Assembly (NCBI GenBank): GCA_030752795.1
Contig: JASMDM010000071.1
Coordinates: 30,003 to 94,002, forward strand
From: SAR202 cluster bacterium
GTDB taxonomy: Bacteria > Chloroflexota > Dehalococcoidia > Lucifugimonadales > UBA1123
Direction: 5' to 3'
DNA: 64,000 bases
The notes under the pieces were generated by a model that did not search any database, was not told where the DNA came from, and saw only the letters and a list, made by a program, of their open reading frames with translations. Below, piece after piece: positions 9,005-21,158 of this stretch (positions within the stretch are counted from its first letter, which is position 1; every line of letters begins with the position of its first letter). The translations under genes were made by a program, and so were the position numbers.

Positions 9005-9011
9005 ATTTGTG
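8990..9011. repeat. Inverted repeat overlapping the gyrB -10 box
   Basis: CACAAAT and ATTTGTG form a perfect 7-bp inverted repeat with 8 bases between. The spacer contains most of the proposed -10 box, so a bound dimeric regulator would block transcription. This is a sequence observation only; no regulator is known. Confidence 0.45.
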
Positions 9012-9235
9012 TTGATGAAATTCCGAACAAGTACAGGAAACCTCCCAAACTCCCGAAGAGTAGCCGGAGTGATCCCGTCTGGACCTTCCCAGGCGATGGA
9101 TTCGGACCCCCTGAAACGCACATGTGAGTTGAAGTGCGCCCGCCTCAATGAGGTCCGCGCCGCGAACGGCTTGTGCCTAAACGTATGAGGCCGTCCGGGT
9201 CAAAATCCTGGTCGGCACACTTGCGCGGATCATAG

Positions 9236-11203
<1,968 letters not shown>

Positions 11204-11227
11204 CGGGCGCCCTGGGCTAACGTAGAA

Positions 11228-11270
11228 TCGCAACGGGCCTGACTTTATGTCCGGCCCGTTTCTGTTGCGA
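11228..11270 (+). terminator. gyrB transcription terminator
   Basis: AACGGGCC (11232-11239) pairs with GGCCCGTT (11253-11260), and an outer TCGCAA/TTGCGA arm extends the stem. The T-run after the inner stem is short (GTTTCTGTT), so efficiency is uncertain. Confidence 0.65.
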
Positions 11271-11316
11271 TCGATTTGGATGGGATCGCTTGCGTCAGTT
11301 CGCGTTCAGCGACCGG

Positions 11317-11346
11317 ATTTTGACTCTCCTTTGGAAGGATCAAAAT
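11317..11346. repeat. Short palindromic unit of dispersed repeat family A
   Basis: ATTTTGA and TCAAAAT flank CTCTCCTTTGGAAGGA, forming an imperfect palindrome. It resembles the TTTTGATCC...GGAAGGA hairpin of the longer copies at 19.6, 29.8 and 45.4 kb and may be a truncated copy. Confidence 0.5.
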
Positions 11347-11429
11347 GACGCAAATTGATCGGCGTCGTTTGCATTCGTATTTCGGCAGTGGGTAATTCCG
11401 GAGCAATCCCGTTCCGCACTCGCCCGCTC

Positions 11430-11450
11430 GCCCTGAGCCTGTCGAAGGGC
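11430..11450. repeat. Dispersed repeat B (GCCCTGAGCCTGTCGAAGGGC)
   Basis: A 21-base imperfect palindrome beginning GCCCTGAGCC and ending TCGAAGGGC. A near match lies in reverse at 45527-45547 and a related half at 19761-19778. All three are intergenic. The pattern resembles REP-type extragenic palindromes. Confidence 0.55.
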
Positions 11451-11676
11451 CGCCGTTACGCAACTGGCGCTTCGGCATCCCCGTCCATCAATCGGACACT
11501 TCTGCTCAGGTTGACTCTATGTGCGAATGAGCGGTCGACCCGAAATTATGCAGAGTGGCCGAGGCAAACGTGTGGTTGCTGGCAACTATCAGTGCCGATA
11601 GTGGATCGAAGAGGCGCAGGATTCATATCGTCTCGTGCGCCAAATCGGTGGCGGGCTGGAATGCGAGAAGTCTTGC

Positions 11677-12648
11677 TCAGTCCCACATCCCGGTGCTGAA
11701 GTACCGCTCACCGATGTCATTGAAGATCGTCACAATCTTGCCGGTCCGGATCCGCTTTGCGATCTGGTACGCGCCCAGAACGTACGCGCCCGACGACTGG
11801 CCTGCGAACAAGCCCTTCGACGCCAATCGCTTCGACATGTCGTATGCTTCGTCAACGTCGATTGGGATCCGTTCGTCGACGACAGACTCGTTGAACGTCT
11901 TCGGGATGATGTGTCCTTCGCCGAGCGGCTTCAGCCCTTCGACGCCGGGCCACTCGGGCGGGTTGATGCTCGCGACGTAGATGTCGGGGTTCGCCTCTTT
12001 GAGTCTTCGCCCTACCCCGCTGATCGTGCCTCCGGTGCCGACGCCAGCGACAACGTGCGTGACGTCCGGGACCTGCTGCAGGATCTCCCCGCCGGTTGTG
12101 TCGTAGTGAGCCTGGGGGTTGTTCATATTGCCGTACTGGTCGCACCAGAAGTACGCGTCCGGGTTGGTCTCGTACCGCCGTTTCACCGCGTGGAGCGTCT
12201 CGTCATAGCCTAGCATGGGGTCGGTGTAGACGATGTTCGCGCCGTGGGCCAGGAGCCGCTTCTTGCGCTCCTCAGACGCGTTCTTCGGCATGACCAACTC
12301 AACCCGATACCCGAGAACCGCGCCGATCATCGCGTAGGCGATGCCCGCGTTGCCCGAGGTTGCGTCGAGAATCGTCTTGTCGCGCGTGAGTTCGCCCGAG
12401 ATGATCGCCTCGCCCAGCATCCTGAGAATGGGCCGGTCTTTGATTGAGCCGCCGGGATTGAGATGCTCGCACTTCACGTGGATCTCAGCGTCGCCGATGT
12501 CCAGGTCGAGATCGACTCGGACCATCGGCGTGTTTCCGATGGCCGACAGCGGCGGATATTGTGCGATGAAATCAAGAAACTCTTGGGACGGCGCCAACGG
12601 TTCACCTCGCGTGTGTAGACCCTCGCCGAACGGCGAAAACAAGTGCAC
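11677..12648 (-). CDS. Cysteine synthase / cystathionine beta-synthase family PLP enzyme
   Basis: A 323-residue fold-type II PLP enzyme. The PLP-lysine motif is LNPGGSIKDRP (about residue 67), the substrate loop is DATSGNAGIAYA, and the phosphate loop is GVGTGGTISGVGRRL. The C-terminal Ser in AGQSSGAYVLG fits the O-acetylserine sulfhydrylase/CBS group, which makes cysteine or cystathionine by beta-replacement. It starts with about 25 residues not typical of CysK. The active loop reads TSGNAG, as in CysK/CysM. No sulfur gene lies beside it, so the acceptor and donor cannot be named. The ATG at 12648 is taken because no better ribosome site is seen downstream. Confidence 0.82.
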   Translation of the reverse strand: MHLFSPFGEGLHTRGEPLAPSQEFLDFIAQYPPLSAIGNTPMVRVDLDLDIGDAEIHVKCEHLNPGGSIKDRPILRMLGEAIISGELTRDKTILDATSGNAGIAYAMIGAVLGYRVELVMPKNASEERKKRLLAHGANIVYTDPMLGYDETLHAVKRRYETNPDAYFWCDQYGNMNNPQAHYDTTGGEILQQVPDVTHVVAGVGTGGTISGVGRRLKEANPDIYVASINPPEWPGVEGLKPLGEGHIIPKTFNESVVDERIPIDVDEAYDMSKRLASKGLFAGQSSGAYVLGAYQIAKRIRTGKIVTIFNDIGERYFSTGMWD

Positions 12649-12778
12649 GGAGTTCGAATGGAATTCGTGGCGCCTGTCACCGGGGGTGAGGTAGTATCGA
12701 GTATATCCACTGGGCCCATAATGCGTCCAGTCAATAGCGCGGAATCATGGCCTTTTGGGAGCCCTGAGACGACCTTAG

Positions 12779-15824
<3,046 letters not shown>

Positions 15825-15828
<4 letters not shown>

Positions 15829-16463
15829 GGTGTTTTGTCTCCTCGGTTGGTTAACATGCGCTCCCTGAAACCCGGCTCGATTCGCTCGCACGCAAGCAGA
15901 TCGTCGATCGTGTCTAGATCGATGGAGAAGCCCAAGGCGTCGCACGTGGCGAATGGCAACCCGGCGGTGAGCGCCGCCTTCCGATGCCTGGCGAAGCTGT
16001 CTCGGCCGAGCGCAGGCCGGAAATCGCTGTCGGACGGAATGATGAGGCCGTTGGTGCCGCCATCGCGGGCCGCCGGGCACATCGCGAGCAGGCGCCCATC
16101 GCGCGACGCTGTGATTGCCGAGTCTATGTCCTCGGGCGTAATCATCGGCAGATCGGCTGGAATGTACATGCTCGACCATCCGTTCGAGGCGAGATCGTCG
16201 AACGCGGCGCTGAGCTCTTCGTTGAGCCCGCGATCGCTGTCCGCCGTCCACTCGGCGCCAGCGTCTTTTGCGAGTTGTTGAACGTCAGCGTCTCCGCCAA
16301 GTACGAGTACGCGACCGAGATTCGATGCCGAGGTTGCGGCCAGCACGATGCGCAGCAGATTCATGCTCAGCGAGATTCGTTCGTCCTCCGTGAGCTCGTC
16401 GGAAAGACGTGACTTCGACTCTCGCGGCGGCTTCATCGGAACGACGGCGGCCAACCGAGGCAT
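15825..16463 (-). CDS. cofC: 2-phospho-L-lactate (or phosphoenolpyruvate) guanylyltransferase
   Basis: A 212-residue nucleotidyltransferase of the CofC/FbiD family, which activates phospholactate or PEP with GTP for F420 synthesis. The N-terminal VVPMKPPRESKSRLS matches the VP-x-K-x-x-x-x-x-K-(T/S)RL signature. MYIPADLPMITPEDID is the metal-binding ADLP region, and GGTNGLIIPSDSDFRPALG is the substrate loop. A frame extends to a TTG at 16490 overlapping cofD. I prefer ATG at 16463, 13 bases after the cofD stop, although the ribosome site is weak. The gene order cofD-cofC-oxidoreductase is consistent with one operon for making and using F420. Confidence 0.86.
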
Positions 16464-16476
16464 GTTCCCGGCCGGG

Positions 16477-17412
16477 TCACTCGGTGGCAATTTCGATCAT
16501 CCTGCACCCGAGGTCAATTTTGTCCTGTTCGGTCACCATGACGGTGTTACACACTTCGACCCGCATTCCCAGCGACTCGATCTCGCCGGCAACTCCACGG
16601 TCCACCTCATCGATGACGAAGCAGTCACACAGGCCGGCGTACTGTTTCGCAACGTCGACGCAAGACGGCTCGATGCCGAATTCGGCCATCAGTTTCGCTG
16701 CCGGTCCTTTGATCGCTTCGCCGCCAACGATTGGGCTGACAGCTATACGGATTCCAGGAAAGTGACCGACTTTTTCCCGAACATCGCCAACCTCCAAAAT
16801 CGGCGCGACGCTTAGGTATGGATTCGATGGGCAATACACAATTGCGTCCGAGCTTTCCAACGCCCGTTTGAACCCTGGAGAGGGTTCGGCGGCGGCCCCG
16901 CCATCGAAGCGAATCGCGGTGGCTTTTGGCTCGCAACGGTGCTTCACGAAATAGTCTTGGAAAGCCAGCGGGCCGATCTCGGTTTCGACAATCGTGCGGA
17001 CGCGATCGTCCGACATCGGGACGATGTCATGGGCAACGCCAAGAGCCCGTGACAGGCTTAACGTGACATCGGATAGACTATTGCCCTGTCCCAACATCAT
17101 CGTCCTCATAATGTGCGTTGCGAGGTCCTTGTCGCCAAGTCCGAACCAGGTGTCCGCGCCGTACGCCGTCAACCGTTCGAGTGCGTTGAACGTCTCACCT
17201 TGAATGCCCCACCCGGTTTCCGGGTTCGACAGACCGGCGAGCGTGTACATGACCGTGTCGAGGTCCGGAGAGACGTGCAGGCCGTGGAACTCCTCGTCAT
17301 CGCCGGTGTTCACGACGACGGTGAGGTCGTCTGGCGGCAACAGCTTCGACAGACCCAACGCGAGCTTCGCGCCGCCGACGCCGCCGGCCAGCGCCAATAT
17401 TTCCGTGTTCAA
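16477..17412 (-). CDS. cofD: 2-phospho-L-lactate transferase (F420 biosynthesis)
   Basis: A 311-residue CofD/FbiA enzyme that joins the activated phospholactyl or enolpyruvyl unit to the deazaflavin Fo. Family motifs: LAGGVGGAKLALGLSKLL at the N-terminus, VNTGDDEEFHGLHVSPDLDTVMY-type region near residue 35, WFGLGDKDLATH, PMSDDRVRT and YCPSNPYLSVAPIL. Length is normal. It is the first gene of the F420 group and divergent from recF with about 110 bases between. Fo synthase and the glutamyl ligase CofE are not in the window. Confidence 0.93.
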   Translation of the reverse strand: MNTEILALAGGVGGAKLALGLSKLLPPDDLTVVVNTGDDEEFHGLHVSPDLDTVMYTLAGLSNPETGWGIQGETFNALERLTAYGADTWFGLGDKDLATHIMRTMMLGQGNSLSDVTLSLSRALGVAHDIVPMSDDRVRTIVETEIGPLAFQDYFVKHRCEPKATAIRFDGGAAAEPSPGFKRALESSDAIVYCPSNPYLSVAPILEVGDVREKVGHFPGIRIAVSPIVGGEAIKGPAAKLMAEFGIEPSCVDVAKQYAGLCDCFVIDEVDRGVAGEIESLGMRVEVCNTVMVTEQDKIDLGCRMIEIATE

Positions 17413-17523
17413 TTGCTTTCAGCCATTGTTGCCTTCACCGAATGCCGCCAGGGCGATCTGACGAAAGACGCAAATGTTACAATCGTCCGAGCACGCGCCT
17501 TTCGACTACCCGAGGGACCTCAA

Positions 17524-18729
17524 ATTTACATCTCCAGATTGAGCTTGGTCAACTACCGGTGCTATGAACACCTGGAATTGGGTTTCGGTTCCGGGTTCAT
17601 CATGCTGGAAGGCGACAACGGACAAGGCAAGAGCGCGCTCTTGGAAGCCGTCTACCTGCTGGCGATCGCGAAGGCCAGCAGAGCCTCCTCGGATCGAGAG
17701 CTGGTCCGCTGGGGGGTCAGGAGCGATCCGCACTCGTATGCCCAGGTCGCGGCTCAGGTCATCGAATCGAGTGGCGTGACGAGGCTGCAAGCCGACTTCA
17801 GTCCTCTGCCCCGCTCGGGCCGCAACGACGACCAACCGTCCGAAAACGGCGTTGACTCCGATGAACTCGCTTACCAAAAATCGTTTCGCGTAAACGGCAT
17901 CGGACGAACGGCATCGAGTGTCGTCGGCATCTTGAACGCGGTCATGTTCGGCGCGGAAGACCTCGAGCTCGTCCACGGCAATCCGTCTGTGAGACGCCGC
18001 TACATCGACATCCTGGTGTCGCAAATCGACGACCGCTACCTCAAGAGCCTGCAGCGATACCAGAAAGTGTTGGCGCAAAGAAACCGGCTACTGAAGCTGC
18101 TGCGAAGCCGCTCGGCGTCGCTCGACGAGCTTCAGTTCTGGAATGAAGAGCTGGTGTCGGAAGGCGCGGTGATCATGGAACGACGGGCGCGATCCCTCGC
18201 GAGCCTCGACGAGATCGCGGCCCCGATCCACTCCGAGCTCAGCGGCGCCGACGAGCGCCTGCGCCTGGTCTACCGGCCCAGTGTGTCGATGGAGTCCGGT
18301 GACGACGAACGTGCCATAGGCGCGTCGTTCAAAGACGCGCTGGCCCGCGCGATCGATCGCGAGATCGCGCAGGGCTTCACGTCGTGCGGCCCGCATCGCG
18401 ACGACCTGTCGCCGCTGATCGACAACGTCGAAGCCAGCGCGTATGCATCGCGAGGTCAGAGCCGCACGATAGTGTTGGCGATGAAGCTGGCCGAAGCCGA
18501 GCACCTCAAGGCCCGTCGCGGCGAGGAGCCGGTCCTTCTGCTGGACGACGTGCTGTCCGAGCTCGATCAGGGCAGGCAGAACCTGGTTCTGAACCGCGTC
18601 GAAACTTACGAGCAGTGTTTCGTGACGACGGCTGATCCCGATGTCATACCGGCAGCGAGGGCACCGAACATCCGACGATACCGCGTCGCCGCCGGCAAGG
18701 TTCAGCCGTTGACGGCGCCGACAGTCTGA
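17524..18729 (+). CDS. recF: DNA replication and repair protein RecF
   Basis: A 401-residue SMC-like ATPase that helps load RecA at gaps. Walker A is GDNGQGKSALLE (about residue 30), and the C-terminal Walker B is PVLLLDDVLSELDQGR. The GFTSCGPHRDDLSPLI and SRGQSRTIVLAMKLAE motifs are typical. The open frame continues far upstream inside shadow sequence, but homology begins at YISRLSLVNYRCYE. The codon before Tyr is ATT (17524), preceded by GAGGGA at 6 bases, so I infer a rare ATT start; no ATG, GTG or TTG fits the family N-terminus. Its partner here is not dnaN/gyrB but a sirtuin gene 34 bases downstream. Confidence 0.88.
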   Translation: MYISRLSLVNYRCYEHLELGFGSGFIMLEGDNGQGKSALLEAVYLLAIAKASRASSDRELVRWGVRSDPHSYAQVAAQVIESSGVTRLQADFSPLPRSGRNDDQPSENGVDSDELAYQKSFRVNGIGRTASSVVGILNAVMFGAEDLELVHGNPSVRRRYIDILVSQIDDRYLKSLQRYQKVLAQRNRLLKLLRSRSASLDELQFWNEELVSEGAVIMERRARSLASLDEIAAPIHSELSGADERLRLVYRPSVSMESGDDERAIGASFKDALARAIDREIAQGFTSCGPHRDDLSPLIDNVEASAYASRGQSRTIVLAMKLAEAEHLKARRGEEPVLLLDDVLSELDQGRQNLVLNRVETYEQCFVTTADPDVIPAARAPNIRRYRVAAGKVQPLTAPTV

Positions 18730-18763
18730 GCAAAAGCAATCGAGCGTCAGGAGTCCGCCAACG

Positions 18764-19546
18764 GTGGAGAATTCAGAACGAGCATTGGACGAAGCGGCAC
18801 AGTTGTTGGTCGAGTCCCGTCACGTGGTGGCCCTTGTCGGAGCGGGGTTGTCGGCCGAGAGCGGCGTCCCGACGTTCCGAGGGCCTGGCGGTTTGTGGAC
18901 CAAATTGGGTGAGCCGAGTATGAACGGATATCAAGAGTTCCTCGGCGACCCGGTCAGGTGGTGGCGAGACCAGCAGGATCAGCAGGCCGACCCCGATCGC
19001 ACGGAATTTCGCGAGGCCATCGAGCGCGCCGAGCCCAATCCCGGTCACTACGCTCTCGCCGCCCTCGAGCGCATGGGCATCCTGAAGATGACCATCACGC
19101 AGAATGTCGACGATCTCCACGCAAGGGCCGGACAGGAGATGCTCGCCGAGATTCACGGCAACCGGACGAAGCTCCGATGCATAAGCTGCGAGTCCCGATG
19201 GCCGCGCGATCACTTCGAAGGCCAGGACTACCCGATCTACTGCCCCGAGTGCCGCGGCCTGGTCAAGAGCGACACGGTGATGTTCGGCGAGCCGATTCCA
19301 CGGGGCATGCTCGACCTATGCTTCAGCCAGACCGAGATGTGCGATTGCATGATCGTGTGCGGCACGTCGGCTACTGTGTACCCAGCGGCCAGCTTCCCGC
19401 AGACAGTCCGAGAGCGCGGCGGCGCGTTCATCGAAGCAAACCCGAACCCGACGCCGCTGTCGCCGATCGCAAACGTGGTTCTGCGTGGCCAGAACGGCCA
19501 AGTGCTGCCGGCGCTCGTCGAGCGGGTGAAGGTGCTCAAGGGGTGA
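18764..19546 (+). CDS. Sir2-family NAD-dependent protein deacylase
   Basis: A 260-residue sirtuin that removes acyl groups from lysines with NAD+. NAD-binding motifs are GAGLSAESGVPTFRG (about residue 27) and TQNVDDLH. The catalytic His is in EIHGN. Two Cys pairs of the structural Zn site are present (CISC, CPEC), followed by SDTVMFGEPIP and CGTSATVYPAA. The start is GTG at 18764 with AGGAG about 10 bases upstream. The Ala-x-x-Tyr/Arg pair that marks CobB-type desuccinylases was not confirmed by eye. It is probably co-transcribed with recF. Confidence 0.9.
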   Translation: MENSERALDEAAQLLVESRHVVALVGAGLSAESGVPTFRGPGGLWTKLGEPSMNGYQEFLGDPVRWWRDQQDQQADPDRTEFREAIERAEPNPGHYALAALERMGILKMTITQNVDDLHARAGQEMLAEIHGNRTKLRCISCESRWPRDHFEGQDYPIYCPECRGLVKSDTVMFGEPIPRGMLDLCFSQTEMCDCMIVCGTSATVYPAASFPQTVRERGGAFIEANPNPTPLSPIANVVLRGQNGQVLPALVERVKVLKG

Positions 19547-19978
19547 GCGATCTCCACCATCCGTTGGCCCTGAGTCCCGATTGTATCGGGATTACGTCCG
19601 CAGGACGGACAACGCTTGAGGTAGAAACGGTGCTTGAATTGTCGCCATTTTGATCCTCCCGCGGAAGGAGAAGAATCTGGGGCCCTGCAGGGATACAATT
19701 TTCGCATGCGACTAGATCCTTCGCTGCGGCTCAGGATGGCGAAATGCGGCGCCGTCACTTGGGAGCTTGTCGAAGGGCTTTGGGTGAAGGTGGTTCGACA
19801 AGTCCCGACAAAGCCGGGATCCCGATGCGTCGGGACTCACCACGAACGTATTGTGTCGGCGCCGATTCTCGATCGGCATTACCGAGGTCGCCTCGAACCT
19901 CCGGAGCGACTATTAAATTGCGGGGCATCGGCCGGTTTCGGTCCTTGGCAATGGCGAGTCGCGTACCGTGACTGCGCG
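19547..19978. other. Convergent intergenic region made largely of repeats
   Basis: It holds the inverted copy of the long family A repeat (19572-19750), a CTTGTCGAA/TTCGACAAG inverted pair (19765-19803) and a TCCCGAC-type palindrome (about 19803-19837). No gene is supported. Confidence 0.6.
19572..19750 (-). repeat. Dispersed palindromic repeat family A, long copy, inverted
   Basis: Read on the minus strand it begins TTTCGCCATCCTGAGCCGCA, passes AGCGAAGGATCTAG, AGATTCTTCTCCTTCCGCGG and GGATCAAAATGGCGACA, and ends in a GCGGACGTAATCCCGAT...ATCGGGACTCA hairpin. The copy at 29772-29945 matches along the whole length with scattered differences. Its core ends are inverted (TCGCCAT...ATGGCGA), as in non-autonomous mobile palindromes. 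Confidence 0.75.
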
Positions 19979-20980
19979 CTACCCCAGCGCCTCCACGGCC
20001 GCGATTCGTCCCTGCGCCTCTGAGAGGCGGCTTCGAACCAGACCGGCCAGTCGCTCCGTGTACGCCTTGTACTTCACATCAGGATTAGCTTCGACCTTGG
20101 CTACCCAGGCCGGCGGCAATCCGGACGCGCCGTGCAGTGCGCCGACCACGCCTCCGACCATCGTGCCGATCGTGTCGGCGTCTCGCCCAAAATTGGCGGC
20201 CCAGATGATCGAACGCTCCGGATCGCCCTCCGCCAACTTCAGGATCGCGAGAGTGGCTGGAATGGTTTCCATCGAGTCCGCGAGCAGCGTCCTTTGGAAT
20301 TGCGCGTAGTAGGCCTCGCGGAACGCTTCGTACGACCCCGAACTGTTTGCCAGGTCGAGGCCGGCGGCGATCGTCTTCGTGAGCTCCGCCGCACTAACGG
20401 GCAGCAGGTAACGGGTGGCGGCGTCAATTACCGTGTCGATCGTAGCGTTGGCTTCGAAAGCCTCGGCAACTGCGGCGGCCATAGCGCAGGCGGCGTCGCG
20501 GCAGTAGCCCGACAGTCCGTTGTGGATGAACGACGCGACATCCATCGTCTCATAGGCCGCCTGCCTCGGGTTGCAGGCGTTCAGGATGCCCATCGGCGAG
20601 ATCGACATCGCCGTGGATGAGCTCTGCATGTTGCCCCAGCCGGCGTACACGGGAAGCTCCAGCCCTTGCTCGTACTTGCCGAAAGCGTTCCGAACGGAGA
20701 CGAACCACAGATGTCGATTCTGCTCCTTGAAGTCGATGAACGACTGCGCGAAGTTGTCGACGTTCGGGCGGCCTTCGCTTTTGAATATCGCGTCGAGCAA
20801 TTGCTCGCGGATGGCAGTGTCGTCGGTGCCGACGCCTTCGAAGTCGGAGACGCCGTCCGGGCCGAACTTCTCGATAATCTCGTTGTAGTGGAGGCGCTCA
20901 GTTGGCGCGCCCATCGCGTCGCCGATTAACCCGCCGAGCAAGCATCCGTAAATCTTGTCGCTCAATCGATCCGTAGTCAT
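19979..20980 (-). CDS. ADP-ribosylglycohydrolase family protein
   Basis: A 333-residue protein of the DraG/ARH family, which cleaves ADP-ribose from proteins or small molecules using two metals. Motifs: IYGCLLGGLIGDAMGAPTER at the N-terminus, GTDDTAIRE (metal ligands, about residue 58), ISPMGILNA and the C-terminal NFGRDADTIGTMVGGVVGAL. A frame opens at 21019, but ATG 20980 is preceded by AAAGGA and starts the family homology. It is divergent from the permease operon and shares a compact promoter region with it. The substrate could be arginine-linked ADP-ribose or a nucleoside-like compound; neither can be told from sequence. Confidence 0.88.
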   Translation of the reverse strand: MTTDRLSDKIYGCLLGGLIGDAMGAPTERLHYNEIIEKFGPDGVSDFEGVGTDDTAIREQLLDAIFKSEGRPNVDNFAQSFIDFKEQNRHLWFVSVRNAFGKYEQGLELPVYAGWGNMQSSSTAMSISPMGILNACNPRQAAYETMDVASFIHNGLSGYCRDAACAMAAAVAEAFEANATIDTVIDAATRYLLPVSAAELTKTIAAGLDLANSSGSYEAFREAYYAQFQRTLLADSMETIPATLAILKLAEGDPERSIIWAANFGRDADTIGTMVGGVVGALHGASGLPPAWVAKVEANPDVKYKAYTERLAGLVRSRLSEAQGRIAAVEALG

Positions 20981-21018
20981 ACACAGTGTTCCTTTCGAAT
21001 TCGTCGTGAGAGGGCGCA

Positions 21019-21048
21019 ATTGTATCGACGCCTGCCGAGCGCCGTCAA
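21019..21048 (-). promoter_or_regulatory. Sigma-70 promoter for the ADP-ribosylglycohydrolase gene
   Basis: On the minus strand TTGACG (21048-21043) and TACAAT (21024-21019) are 18 bases apart, directly upstream of the gene start at 20980. Confidence 0.75.
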
Positions 21049-21062
21049 TTCAGGAAATTGAC
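21044..21062. promoter_or_regulatory. Palindrome joining the two divergent -35 boxes (candidate operator)
   Basis: GTCAATT-CAGGA-AATTGAC is a perfect 7-bp inverted repeat lying exactly across both -35 boxes of the divergent promoters. Part of the symmetry comes from two TTGAC boxes facing away from each other; the added AATT bases extend it. A dimeric regulator here would control both directions. Confidence 0.5.
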
Positions 21063-21087
21063 TGCCTTCCAACCCTGGGCGTACAAT
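21058..21087 (+). promoter_or_regulatory. Sigma-70 promoter for the FtsX permease operon
   Basis: TTGACT (21058-21063) and TACAAT (21082-21087) are 18 bases apart, 71 bases upstream of the permease ATG. Spacing and -10 sequence equal those of the opposing promoter. Confidence 0.75.
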
Positions 21088-21158
21088 CGGCAACGGCGCG
21101 GACGGGACGTTGTTTGGACTATAGCAATCTGAAAACGGATATCGGGGCAAGTTAGTTT

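Larger units (their letters stand above)
11204..11676. other. Convergent intergenic region with repeats, no gene
   Basis: Besides the gyrB terminator it holds two repeat units described separately (11317-11346 and 11430-11450). No protein-coding stretch is supported. Confidence 0.5.

Noticed and set aside
9172..9222. tRNA- or tmRNA-like T-arm (CCGGG-TCAAAAT-CCTGG followed by TCGGCAC) upstream of gyrB
   Set aside because: No matching 5' acceptor strand (GTGCCGA), D-arm or anticodon arm lies at a suitable distance on either strand, and the loop is not TTC-type. It is kept only as possible leader structure.
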